Source: Zerene cesonia
Taxonomy: Eukaryota; Arthropoda; Insecta; Lepidoptera; Pieridae
Assembly: GCF_012273895.1 (NCBI RefSeq)
Contig: NC_052111.1
Location: 7,998,001-8,062,000, forward strand
Length of the DNA: 64,000 nucleotides
Reading direction: 5' to 3'
Of this stretch, positions 36,766-46,991 are shown in pieces; the stretch's first letter is position 1; every line of letters starts with the position of its first letter. The position numbers and the translations under genes are program-made. A model generated the notes under the pieces. The model did not search any database, had not been told where the DNA came from, and saw only the letters and a program-made list of their open reading frames with translations.

Positions 36766-37167
36766 CGAGAACACGAAATAACTCAACTATTCGTTCATTG
36801 CAAAAGTAAGATTACCGAGTCTCTTCTATGAATGTTCACTTCATAAAACTTTGGACAAAAAGCTGTTATCCCGAAGTGTAGTGAATGATTTCCACACCAT
36901 CGGCTGCGTTCTCGATGCTTCGTTTAAATTGACTTTGTATCAAGTGGAGGGAAATTTGTAATAACACGCTTCTAGAACTTTCCACGGCCTTTTTTTTTTA
37001 CTAAAGTTCTAATTTAATAAATAAGTTATTCTATGAAAATTCAGTGGCTCCTTCAAACATTATATATTTATTGTAAATAATAGTCACATTTTAGTTCAAT
37101 TACATTGCAATGATTTCAATGCAGTGGTTAGGTCGCATTGTATCTCGAATGTTTGGATTATATTAGA
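36766..37167. other. Unassigned sequence
   Basis: No supported feature was found; a poly-T run lies at about 36991. Confidence 0.5.
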
Positions 37168-37370
37168 CTAGCTGCGCCCCGCGGTTTCACCCGCGTAAGT
37201 CTGTATCCCGTTGGAATATCGGCATAAAACGTTGCCTATTCAAGTTGTCCAGCCATCTACGTTCCAAATTTCATTATAATCGGTTCAGTAATTTTTACGT
37301 GAACGAGTAACAAACATCCATACATCCATCCATACTTACAAAAATTCGTGTTTGTAATATTAAGTGGGAT
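37168..37370 (-). mobile_element. Helitron-like element, family A
   Basis: The plus strand begins CTAGCTGCGCCCCGCGGTTT after A and ends near TTGTAATATTAAGTGGGAT. There is a small deletion in the middle (the 'atatgttattc' part), and a CATC microsatellite near the 5' end. Confidence 0.74.
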
Positions 37371-37683
37371 ATAGGTTTAAATCTCATAATATATCTATGA
37401 CCTAAATAGAACACAGGAAAAATATTTGGTTAAATTATTCTGCTTAGTGTGTTGTTTGCAGTTTTGTTCATTTTGAACTGTGTGCTTTTGTTTATCTGCA
37501 TATGTTATTTGAATGAATAGTTCAACAAAGGCATTGTAAATACGGCTAATATCTCAGCATATTGTTTATTAAAATAGGTCGAATGTTGGAGTTTTTCAGG
37601 TTTTTGGACAATAATTTATTCCATTTGTGTATTTACCAACAGTTTCTATAGAAATATTTAATATTCGATTGAAATAATATAAT
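37371..37683. other. Unassigned sequence
   Basis: No supported feature was found. Confidence 0.5.
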
Positions 37684-37803
37684 TGTCTGGAAGATCGCTA
37701 TATAAAGATAAGACCGCCAATTGTTTGTATTGTAATTTTATTAAGTTTTTGTAGTTTTTGGTAAGGGCAATAAAGATTCAATAACTAAATAAATAAATAA
37801 ATT
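37684..37803 (+). mobile_element. LINE 3' end, family L, with (TAAA)n tail
   Basis: TGTCTGGAAGATCGCTATAT, then AAGACCGCCAATTGTTTGTA, then GGCAATAAAGATTC and TAAATAAATAAATAAAT. It is the same 3' terminal module as in the RT-bearing copy at 30180-30506. Confidence 0.7.
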
Positions 37804-37959
37804 AATTTTAAAACATATTTTTGTATATCTTTTTATATTTGTATAACAATTATCACAGTATATACAGTATATATTATGAACAAAAAAAAATCAAATAATG
37901 GTTTGCTATCCGTCTGTTTCTGTACTCCTGCTAAATGATTGAAGCAATTTTATTAAAGA

Positions 37960-38125
37960 CTAGACGCTTGTGCCGGCTCCGCCCGGACATCAAGATTCCA
38001 GTTATAATCCCAGAAGAGCCTTTAATCGCAATAAAAAGCAGTTCATCAAAATCCGCTCAGTAGTTTTAGTGTGATTGACGGACACATATACAAACAAACT
38101 TTCACATTTAAAATGATTAAAATTT
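37960..38125 (-). mobile_element. Helitron-like element, family J
   Basis: The plus strand begins CTAGACGCTTGTGCCGGCTC after A and contains CATCAAAATCCGCTCAGTAG, the shared core, and ends in TTTCACATTTAAAATG. The ends are partly decayed. Confidence 0.55.
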
Positions 38126-38171
38126 AGTATGATTTCTAAGAACGTAGAAACCTAGATAAGGTAAGCTGTCG

Positions 38172-38420
38172 ATATCATCATCATCAGCCCTTATATGTTC
38201 CCACTGTTGGGACACAGGCCTCCTATGAGGGTTCAGGCCATAATCCACCACGCTGGCCAAGTGCGGGTTGGCAGATGTCACATGTCGTCGAACTTTTGAC
38301 TCTCGGACGTGCCGGTTTCCTCACGTAGTTTTCCTTCACCGTTTTAAGCAGTGGTGATGTTATCTACATGCGCAGATAAATTGAAAAATCAATTTATTTC
38401 CTGCACGCTCGCCCGGTCTC
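38172..38420 (-). mobile_element. RTE-like retroposon 3' region, longest copy
   Basis: Plus strand: ATCATCATCATCAG (inverted tail), GTTCCCACTGTTGGGACACA, CCTCCTATGAGGGTTCAGGC, CACGCTGGCCAAGTGCGGGT, GGCAGATGTCACATGTCGTC, then TTGAAAAATCAATTTATTTC and GCACGCTCGCCCGGTCTCG. It is the reference copy for the fragments at 18286, 24670, 26693 and 34888. Confidence 0.75.
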
Positions 38421-38726
38421 GCTATGTACGCAATGTAGGCTTAGATACACCAATTGATTTGCGTCACCTCTTCGTCTTATCTATCCGCTTCCATATAATA
38501 AATCAGCAAACGCTCGCGCCGGTGACTAACTCATTGCAACGCTCGATTACCAAATTTAATTTTGTGCGGCACTGGCTGGCTCGCTATCAGCGGGTTTAAT
38601 ATCAAATAACAGCCTTCCCGCAAACGTAGTGAATTCCAGGAATATTAAATTGTTTAGAATTATGGATATGAGGGACGTGTTTGGGATTAACAGCGAGAGA
38701 ACTAGCCGTGAACTATTTATATCATA
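38421..38726. other. Unassigned sequence
   Basis: A frame at 38351-38599 starts within the retroposon and has no motif. Confidence 0.45.
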
Positions 38727-38910
38727 CTAGCTGCGCCCCGCGGTTTCACCCGCGTAAGTCCGTATCCCGTAGGAATATCGGGATAAAAAATAGATGTTAG
38801 CCGATTCTCAGACCTACCCAATATGCTTACCAAATTTCAGAGGAATCGGTCAAGCCGTTTCGGAGGAGTATGGCAACGAAAACTGTGACACGAGAATTTT
38901 ATATATAAGA
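38727..38910 (-). mobile_element. Chimeric Helitron: family A 3' end joined to family B 5' part
   Basis: The plus strand begins with the family A end (CTAGCTGCGCCCCGCGGTTT through AATATCGGGATAAAAA), then switches at an A run into family B (ATAGATGTTAGCCGATTCTC through ACGAGAATTTTATATATAAGA). Family B itself reads ...AAAAATAGATGTTGGCC at the same point, so the join lies in shared A-rich microhomology. A full family B copy follows with no spacer. Confidence 0.72.
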
Positions 38911-39089
38911 CTAGCTGCACCCGGCAAACGCTGTTCTGCCTTACTCTGATCATTTAGAGGTATGAAAAATAGATGTTGGCCGATTCTCAAACATACCCGA
39001 TATGCACACAAAATTTCATAAGAATCGGTCAAGCCGTTTCGGAGGAGTATGGCAACGAAAACTGTGACACGAGAATTTTATATATTAGA
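38911..39089 (-). mobile_element. Helitron-like element, family B, full length
   Basis: On the minus strand TCTAATATATAAAATTCTCG to CGGGTGCAGCTAG, with the core GACCGATTCTTATGAAATTT. It abuts the chimeric element at 38910, giving a head-to-tail pair with no host sequence between. Confidence 0.75.
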
Positions 39090-39127
39090 TGTATTGATAA
39101 CGCATGTTTGAGGCATTTTATGTTACA

Positions 39128-39328
39128 CTAGCTGCGCCCCGCGGTTTCACTCTCGTAAGTCCGTATCCCATAGGAATATCGGAATAAAAAGTTGCCTATA
39201 TGTTATTCCACTTGTTCAGCTATCTACGTACCAAATTTCAATGCAAACGGTTGAGTAGTTTTGCGTGAAAGAGCAACAAACACACAGACATCCTTACAAA
39301 CTTTCGCATTAATAATATTAGTACGATG
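39128..39328 (-). mobile_element. Helitron-like element, family A, full length
   Basis: The plus strand begins CTAGCTGCGCCCCGCGGTTT and ends TTAATAATATTAGTACGA. Only 38 bp separate it from the family B copy to the left. Confidence 0.76.
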
Positions 39329-39329
39329 C

Positions 39330-39497
39330 TTCATAGTCTATATTTTGATATTATAAAGACGAAAGATTTGTATGTAAGCACGTTTATAATATTCTTCAAA
39401 AACTACGAGTACCAAACCGATTTCAAAAATGATTTTTCCATTAAACAGCGGCAACATCACTTGGTATAGGCTATATATGTACCACGGGCGAAGCTAG
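39330..39497 (+). mobile_element. Helitron-like element, family D variant
   Basis: TATTATAAAGACGAAAGATTTG near the start, GGCTATATATGTACCACGGG near the end, and AAGCTAG followed by T. Its middle differs from 13795-13957. It is the fourth Helitron in 770 bp. Confidence 0.6.
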
Positions 39498-40083
39498 TGT
39501 ACGTACGTACTACACTAGTATACGTATTACACTTTTTTTAAATTTATCTAATGTAATTACGTAATGCCCTTTAGAAAAATCATAAAAAGCTTTCAGTATA
39601 TTTTATACGATCGAGTGTTGTACGTCCCCACGACAGATGTAGGGACAAATTTGCATCTCGCTTCACGCCTTTTAAATTCGTGGGGAGAAGTGGCTTACGT
39701 TTCTTGGAGGTTCAATAATGTAGTTTAGACGTAAAACATAATATAAGTATAGCGTAGCAATCAAATGTATGCTTCTAGTAGTCCTACTAAGTTTAAATGC
39801 CTCTGTGTTTAAATTATTGAACCAGTCAATATTGAATCCTTTAAATAGCCGACTGCAATTATTTCGACGCTATTTATAATATTTATTAAACTATAGTGCT
39901 TTCTGGATAGACCAAAGCATTGTTATCGAAATAAATACACAATTGTTTTGAGATTACTACTTCGCACGTGTTAAATTCGGAAAAAAAACAATTTTTACTC
40001 CTGTTTTCTTTGTTTTTATACATTTAAACGATTAAGATTCAAGAGGAAGAATCACTCTATTCATAAAAAAAAATCAATAAAAA
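39498..40083. other. Unassigned sequence
   Basis: No supported feature was found. Confidence 0.5.
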
Positions 40084-40165
40084 TATGTTGCGTAATTTTA
40101 AAGATATAAGTGTACAGATACACAAACGGCGGAAAGAACGGTCCGTTGCTTTGGTATAATAGTGC
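40084..40165 (-). mobile_element. Helitron-like fragment, family E
   Basis: GTTGCGTAATTTTAAAGATATAAG followed by ACAGATACACAAACGGCGGA corresponds to the 5' half of the element at 43299-43486. The rest is missing. Confidence 0.4.
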
Positions 40166-40223
40166 TATAAAACTAAAAATTAAATACATAACGTTTAATC
40201 GATATTAAATACATCTATAATAC

Positions 40224-40430
40224 ACTAGCAAACCCGACGAGCTCCATTTCGTCATCAGATGGCTTCGTTTTTCCCGCTTTTCTGTTGAAATTTTTCCTGA
40301 ATTTTCTTTGCTATAAACCTCACGGAGCCCGAGACCTTTCCAACGAATGCAAAACCGTGGAAATCGGTTCGTGCGTTCTGGAGTTATAGCGTCAGGAAGG
40401 ACCAGACTTATTTTTATATAGTACAAGATA
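40224..40430 (-). mobile_element. Helitron-like element, family F
   Basis: Plus strand CTAGCAAACCCGACGAGCTC after A, then TTTTCCCGCTTTTCTGTTGA, ACCTCACGGAGCCCGAGACC, AATCGGTTCGTGCGTTCTGG and a T-rich end. It is nearly intact, about 207 bp and non-coding. Confidence 0.68.
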
Positions 40431-40949
40431 TACTCGTATATAATAACTCATTCAATACCAACCTTATTCTAATAAATAATCGAGACTTATATTCTACAAT
40501 CTACACAGACAGACTAGATAACAAAGTTGCTAATAAATACAGACTGCGCTTATCAATTCGGGCCACGGATTTATCGAATCCAAGCCTCGTTCGTCTGAGT
40601 CTAAACGATTTCCTTAAGGACTCGTTTCAGGGATTATATTGGTTGGAAAATTATCCGTACTGCTGTGATGTATTGATGCGGATTGATTGGCGTTTTATTT
40701 AAAAAAAACATACTTATTGATATAAAATCAAGTCCATTTCTTATATGACCCACTACCGAATTAGTTGGGAACTGTGTTACCGAACTAGTCGGTAGTTGGT
40801 GGGATTAATATCAATGTGTTGTAAAAAGCCACTTATTTCGGTATTAGGTGAGGTTCGTTCTGATGGGTGTATTTCTCTATCCCATACTTTTTTAAGTCTG
40901 CAATCTATTTGCTTAAGACATTTGCTTAAGTCGTTTGCTGTGGTGGTAG
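40431..40949. other. Unassigned sequence
   Basis: No supported feature was found. Confidence 0.5.
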
Positions 40950-41105
40950 GTTAAAAAAAATTACAAACAAACAAACAAAAACATTTTATTGTACAACAAA
41001 TGATAATAATTTTTTTAATAAAAACATTCACGAGCACAACAGGGGGTCTTATCGCTAAGGCAGCGATTTCTTCCTGACAACCTGTTGGTCAAGAAGCTGT
41101 GGAAA
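40950..41105 (-). mobile_element. LINE 3' end, family L, with (GTTT)n tail
   Basis: Minus strand: AGGTTGTCAGGAAGAAATCG, TTAGCGATAAGACCCCC, later ACAATAAAATG and a GTTTGTTTGTTTG tail (plus 40964-40980). It has the same 'mGGAAGA(G/A)ATCGCT' block as the other family L ends, with a different tetranucleotide tail. Confidence 0.66.
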
Positions 41106-41988
41106 ATATAAAATTACAATTATTTCCAGCTATTGAGTGGCATAAAATGTATTTTTTAAGGATTTATTATTACAGTAATAGTGACTCACCCCGTCTTCAC
41201 ACGGGTGGTTTCTATAAATTACGGCAAAATTATCTAATAATGCATAACATCAATACTTAAGTAGCAGGTGGTTTAATATGCACAGATTAATTGCATGACC
41301 TAATACGATTTAATTGGAGCAAGCGGTAGCGTTTTAGTGGTTCTAAATATTTGTAATTAATGTGCGGTATACATATATAATAGAACATATTAAAATAAAT
41401 AAATAAATATATAGATTTTATTTATTATATTTATAGGAATGCAATGGTGTATACAAAAATATCTTTAAAATGTATATAGATAACTATAGTCTAGATAGTC
41501 TAGTTCTGAATGTCATAAAATTGCTATACCCTAGCATTATTCAAAGACTAAGGTTTCTCCAGACTCCAGATAGATATTAAATTTGATTAGTTATGCAGAT
41601 TTCATATCCCTTTGTCTTCTGTTTTGCATGTTATTTGGATAAGATCTTGATTATAGTGTGCATAACTATTAAATTGGCTAATTGCTAGCTGTGTTGTTTA
41701 TTAAAAATAACTTATAATTATAAATTTTTATTTATACTTATATGAACATGAATGAATTTATAAACTTATAAGGTCTATTCAGAAAAATGTTTTTATGAAA
41801 TGTAGAAAACATGAGGACAATAATCCAATTTTAATCGTTCAATGAAGATTCTATTTTAATAAAGCAATGTTATCTCCGTTTTTCAAGAATAATAATTTTC
41901 ATTAACCGATATTAAGCTCAAGTTGGGAATGTATTGATTAATCGACGTTTCCAGAAACGAAGGTTCTCGATTGGACTGTTTTTACACG
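41106..41988. other. Unassigned AT-rich sequence
   Basis: An AAAT run lies at 41394-41411. No supported gene was found. Confidence 0.5.
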
Positions 41989-42180
41989 CTTTTTATTAGC
42001 TTCACCTGTATGTTTGTATGTTTATTTGTTTGTATGTTTGTTTGTTTGTAACCGACTTCTTTGGGCGCGATTTTGACCCACTTTAAACGGCCAGATTTCG
42101 TTCAAACTTTGTAGATTTATTGAGGACCGATGATAATACACTATAAATTAATAATAGCGTGAGTAAAAAAAAAATATTTT
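41989..42180 (+). mobile_element. Dispersed repeat family K with TGTT-rich tract
   Basis: TTTTATTAGCTTCACCTG, a (TGTATGTTTGTT)n-like tract (42008-42049), AACCGACTTCTTTGGGCGCG, ATTTTGACCCACTTTAAACG and GATTTCGTTCAAACTTTG. A second, shorter copy is at 62413-62475. The class is unknown to me. Confidence 0.6.
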
Positions 42181-42341
42181 ATTTAAACAGAAGCGTGGGG
42201 TGCTTGTTAAGATATTATCGAAATCATAATCACTGTACTCATCACACATCTGTCAATAAATATCTATAACCATTGACCATGAATATATATACCTCCCCAG
42301 GAACTTCGATGACCTTTTTTGTAAAATAGCATTAGATCCTG

Positions 42342-42490
42342 CTAGCTGTGCCCCGCGGTTTCAATTACATAGTATATTATGTTATATATTTAAATGGACT
42401 ATCAACACTGAACTAATTTCTCAAATCTTACCGATAGTTACTGAGATTAGCGCGTCCAAACTAACTCTTCAGCTTTAAATAATTCACTAT
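42342..42490 (-). mobile_element. Second chimeric Helitron: family A 3' end with family D 5' end
   Basis: CTAGCTGTGCCCCGCGGTTTC (family A terminus, about 22 bp) gives way to unrelated AT-rich sequence and then to family D sequence (ACACTGAACTAATTTCTCAA, GAGATTAGCGCGTCCAAACT, CTCTTCAGCTTTAAATAATT). If it is one element, the 3' end was swapped. Alternatively a truncated A end landed beside a decayed D copy. Confidence 0.5.
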
Positions 42491-42770
42491 AGAAAGAACT
42501 GCAATCACAACCAGACCAGAATGCGTCAAAGAAAACCTGTTAAGAGCTATTACAGAGTGAACCATTAAACTCATATAGCATTACGGCAGCGCATTTTTTG
42601 CTTTTGATTCCCTTCATGAATGTTTCAAAGAGTCATACATCCAATCCAATTGTACAAATACAGATGTGACAGCATGATTTAAACCTACAGTTAACACCCC
42701 GCATTGTTTAAAAGCTCGTTTAGGCTCGTACAATCAATACTACGTTACGTGCCAAGAGCGTTGATTTTTT

Positions 42771-42862
42771 GTCGGCCACAACGCCCGGGGGAAATCATAT
42801 GTCGGCAACATGTCGGCCAGCTTGAGGGAGGTGTCGGCCAGCTTTGGGTGATGTCGGCCAAC
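42771..42862. repeat. Imperfect GTCGGCCA minisatellite
   Basis: GTCGGCCA or a one-base variant recurs at 42771, 42801, 42812, 42833 and 42853. The last three are spaced 21 and 20 bp apart and share the extension GTCGGCCAGCTT. It lies in the plus frame 42704-42904, which is incidental. Confidence 0.7.
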
Positions 42863-43298
42863 TCGGGTGCCAACAATGTGATGGACGTGGATATTTACGG
42901 ATGAAGGGCTACGTGTTGTTTTGATATATGACTCAGCGAAAATGTTTGTGATATCTAGGTTCCGTTTTTACTTGGATTGGTTAGAAACGTACAGCACAAT
43001 TATGTCACAGATTGTTTTAAGGTTTTTACACTTGTATAAATTCACTTTTTTACTTGAAGATCAATAAAATCATTGGAGTATTTAGTAAAGATGTTAACTC
43101 TGTAGGGTAATTCGACTCGACAACGAAATTGTGTTGAATGTACAGATAAATAATAAATTTTACATATGTACATATGTAGTAGGAGTGTATTCTCTAATAA
43201 ACTTAATTTAAATGAATGCGAGCATCATGCGATACGATGTGTTGTGAATAAAAAGCTTAAAAACAAAATGACAAACAAATCAACTATCTTATATAAGA
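42863..43298. other. Unassigned sequence
   Basis: No supported feature was found. Confidence 0.5.
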
Positions 43299-43486
43299 CT
43301 TACTTTTGCCCGCGGCTTCGCAAGCGTTAAATTAGGAGATATTTAGTTTAATAAACCATCCTCTTGAGTTTTCTATTTAAAAAAACCCATCTCAATCCGT
43401 TGCGTAGTTTTAAAGATTTAAGTACCTATGTATGCTACTGCTGCCGTAGGGACAGAAAGAGCGACTTTTTAAATTATGTAGTGATG
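43299..43486 (-). mobile_element. Helitron-like element, family E
   Basis: Plus strand ACTTTTGCCCGCGGCTTCGC, later CATCTCAATCCGTTGCGTAG, TTTAAAGATTTAAGTACC and AAGAGCGACTTTTTAAAT. The terminal CTAG has decayed to CTTA. A fragment is at 40084. Confidence 0.55.
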
Positions 43487-44000
43487 AAGTCTCACTTAAA
43501 CAGAACAAGCTAAACAATATGAAATGATAAAAAATGTTACCTACATATACCTACTACTACCTACCTATTCCTTTAAATTCTATGGACTAGAAAAGTCCTT
43601 TAAACTTATGTTTCCACGATTAACTAGAAGCAAATGCTTTGTCTTAAAGGAACCGCCGTGGGAAATCGAGACAGACTAATTGTAGTTAACGAGTGCCATG
43701 AGACGTTTTTCGCGTCTAGTTCAATGACCCCAAAACTTCTTGGTACCCCCAAAATGCCCCAGACGTATAATTAATGTACCCTGTGCTTGCTTGGCAGTTT
43801 TATTGTATGAATTTATTTGTACAGTTGCTCGGAGGAATTTAATTGGATATGAAATTTGAATTTAAATGGAACTTAAATTTGTTTTTTCTTGTTCTTTGTA
43901 ATACAGAGTTGTTTATGATTAAAGAAAGAAATATTCAATGATGTAGGAACCACAATAAAAACACGTTATTCCCTGTGGTAATTAGATGGTCGATCTCCAA
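43487..44000. other. Unassigned sequence
   Basis: A pocket of higher GC lies at 43640-43790 (cccaaaacttcttggtaccc region). No gene or repeat family was recognised. A strong acceptor-like tract ends at 43906, but all frames after it are stopped. Confidence 0.45.
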
Positions 44001-44032
44001 ATCCTACTAATGTTATAAACGCGAAAGTTTGC
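44001..44032 (+). mobile_element. Helitron family A 5' scrap fused to family S
   Basis: TCCTACTAATGTTATAAACG plus GCGAAAGTTTGC is the first 32 bp of family A. It then passes directly into the pyrimidine-rich body of a family S retroposon. Confidence 0.55.
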
Positions 44033-44212
44033 TTTTCCTCGACCGTCCCAGTCCATTCCTTCTTTCCAGTCGTTAATCCTTTCCTTTTCCCTTACCCTAT
44101 AAAAGCTGGCAGCGTATTTACAGAATCACTACTTGCGAATGTTCACCAGCGGTGGTGGTCGCTCACCATCAGTCGAACCACCATCTCAGTTGCCCGCTAT
44201 GACATAAAAAAC
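44033..44212 (+). mobile_element. Family S retroposon with A tail
   Basis: CCTCGACCGTCCCAGTCCAT, CCTTTCCTTTTCCCTTACCC, GGTGGTGGTCGCTCACCATC, and TATGACATAAAAAACG. It is the plus-oriented counterpart of the copy at 16408-16770, truncated at its 5' side. Confidence 0.68.
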
Positions 44213-45379
44213 GTACCACACGACTGACCTGCGAGTTATAGCTAGATGCTAAATAAATGCAGCTGATGAGTCATCAACTGAGAAGGAATTTAAATAATAA
44301 AACATATAAAACCCGATTAATTATTATTCTATGCGTCTATGTAATCATTTTTTTCTGCGACAACATCACTACATAGTAGCTTAGATCGTTAAAACTACAG
44401 TACTGAATTTATTGGAGATTTTGTTAATGGATAGAGTGATTCAAGAGCAAGGTTTATATGTATAACATCTATTATACTACTCAGAATTTAACGCGTGTGA
44501 AACCGCGTGTAAAAACCAAGTATTGAATGAATAAAATCCCTTGGAAAGTCTATTATTTGCAAATGTAATTGACGCGACTTATTATAAAACAAAACATAAA
44601 GGGATCGTTGTGTTAATACAAGAGCTCAACTGAGATAAAGATGTATTATCATTTTTCACATGAGGTATTAGACGGAATTTTCTGGATATTAGCCGAAAGA
44701 CGAGAAGTGTGTATTTGAGGCTTTGATTATTAATATAAGTATCGCTTTATTTACTTTTATATCTCTACTAATTCAACGCATTCGCAAGTATTTATAAAAC
44801 ATACACCTATTTGGATATATACAGATGCTGAGTGGCCTCCCCTTTTAGGTCGCCATACAAATATGCGTATATGTTTAAGTTTTAATTTTATTTTTGTTTT
44901 TTTAGTTTATTGATTTTATATTGTTTGCTTTTTCTGTTCTCTGTATTTGTAGTGTGGTGTGCTTCATAAATGTATATAATATATTATACCGATTTTACTG
45001 CAAACGAACATGATTTTGAAAGAAAAAAATAAGTATTTATTTAGCAGATATAACACTATGTTCATGGACTTTAGCGTAAAAACATATAAAGACCTTGAAT
45101 GAGTGTGAAAGGAGACACAATATATTGCTATCGCGAAAAATAATATGAGTCAGCGGGAACTTTTTCAGTACACATCAAAATTTGAAACAAACAAAATCAA
45201 AGAAACAGACGTTATTTCACATAACAGCATACAATAACCATTTGAGACTTTAATAGGTCGAAACGAAATTTGCTCTGCAACGACAGGAATTTTGTTGCTA
45301 AAGAAAGATTGAGGTTTCTGTTAAAACTTCTTTATCGCCACTTGTGTTACAGAACTGAAGTAATGAGTTAACTTGCATC
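44213..45379. other. Unassigned AT-rich sequence
   Basis: A fragment resembling the family A hairpin (ACGCGTGTGAAACCGCG) is at about 44491-44507. Otherwise nothing supported. Confidence 0.45.
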
Positions 45380-45660
45380 AGCGTTGCTATTGTATTTGTT
45401 TATTTAATTACACCGTATATAACTTCCTACTTCCACTTTTTTATAACGGATAAAAGACGATTCTTGATGCACGGTGGGAGACCATTCTTACTTGGTGGAA
45501 GTGCTGCCCGATTGCACAGCGAGCTTTGCGTCGTTAAGGAGTTTAATTCTGCGGATTCCCTGCCGGCGTCTGTCTTTCCAGAGAACAATAACTCCGAAAG
45601 ACGAGTTAACAGACACCTGACGTCACTTACCACCATAGACCGCGTCACCGCTTTCTAACA
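45380..45660 (-). mobile_element. Candidate solo LTR
   Basis: On the minus strand it starts TGTTAGAAAGCGGTGACGCG, contains a perfect CRE TGACGTCA (45618-45625), a TATAAAAAA box (45445-45437), and about 40 nt later AATAAA (45404-45399). That order fits an LTR with a short R region. GC content is above the surroundings. No matching second LTR, tRNA primer site or target-site duplication was found, and the far end is uncertain. The overlapping frames on both strands (64-73 codons) are incidental. Confidence 0.35.
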
Positions 45661-45689
45661 TATGGCTATCTGTATAAAAAATACAAGCG

Positions 45690-46095
45690 CCTGTTTAAGC
45701 CTAGCGTGCAAGCCTAGCGTCACCGAGGCGGACCCGGGATACTCAAAATATGGCTCATGTTACTCAGTAACGATGTTGCTACCTACTGGTAATTTTATGT
45801 CGCAGGAGCACGTGACCAATGTCATCAATATACAAGCTTTGCTAGAACGAGGTCGTTGTTTAGTTCTAGAAAATTATCGACAATCCTAGATCCATAATAC
45901 CTACTTTTTAGTGGGGAAGTCTTGCATAGATATCCTCGGTCACAGAGGAAGTAACCGTGGTTTATGTCGGGTTCCTATCGACCAAATCCCCACTGTGTTC
46001 CGTCGAGCCGTCCGCGATTCGTTCGCGACCCTCTCGCCGACGCCCCCTATCGTGCCCTGGAGGGCCAAGGTTACACTTACTCAAAATCTATACCA
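45690..46095. other. GC-rich block of unknown identity
   Basis: Markedly richer in GC than its flanks, with a short repeat (AAGCCTAGCGT at 45698 and 45711) and a region of CCGTCGAGCCGTCCGCGATT and CCCTCTCGCCGACGCCCC. Three overlapping plus-strand frames are open for 63-75 codons, as GC-rich DNA allows. It could be part of the LTR element, another retroelement, or a decayed gene fragment. Confidence 0.4.
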
Positions 46096-46843
46096 AAAAT
46101 AAAATGCTTAAAAATACAAAACACATTACTATAGATATGTTATTCATGTTAGTAACAAATTTTTAAAAATAACACAACACAATTTTATCTGGTCATGCAA
46201 GCGACTGCCACGCCAATTTCTCAACAATGTGAAATTAATAATGTAGTGGAAGAGTTACTAAAGCCTTGGTGTTATAATTTCATTAGTGATATTACACCAG
46301 AGCGGTCAGCGCCCTCAGCACGCTCCCAATATCCTAACATAAACTTAACGTAATTGAACGGCTCCTGAACTTAAAATTGCCTCCTGAGTCGTGAAGTATA
46401 CTATAATACGATCAAATTATGTGGGTAGCATTTATGTGTAAGTATTTTTTAAAGTGTATTAATATAAGATGCAAGAGTTTTGTGAAAGAGACAGGGAAAA
46501 TATGCCTAGTCTCTCGTATTATTATATAGGTGTAACAATATGCTGATCTCATTATAAAATCCTTTCAATACTTGATTTAGACGAGTTCTGAGATAATTCT
46601 TACAAGTTTTTCTTTGTAACCTACCAGGATTTTTACGAGATATAATTTGCCCAAAACTAATGATTAAAAGACTGAAAATACATTAAAAGTTCATATATTG
46701 CAAAGTGAATAAACAGACAGCCAGCCGCGGTTGGCGATTTCCTTCTTAAATTAGATTTCATCTCCAAGGCTAATCTGTATCTATATTAAACTTCATAAAT
46801 TTTTACTCAGCATGAAAATAGCAGAAATCCATATATATTTATA
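46096..46843. other. Unassigned AT-rich sequence
   Basis: No supported feature was found. Confidence 0.5.
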
Positions 46844-46991
46844 TCTAATATATAAAACTCGTGTCACAGTTTTCGTTGCGTTTCGTGATGAAATTTTTTG
46901 TGCTTATCGGGTAGGTCTGACAATCAGACAACATCTATTTTTTGTAACCCTAAATGATAAGAATAAGGCAGAACAGCGTTTGCCGGCCTAG
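46844..46991 (+). mobile_element. Helitron-like element, family B
   Basis: TCTAATATATAAAACTCGTG to TTGCCGGCCTAG. It contains GGGTAGGTCTGACAATCAGA and GCAGAACAGCGTTTGCCGG. A deletion removes the 'catactcctccgaaacggc' part. Confidence 0.66.
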
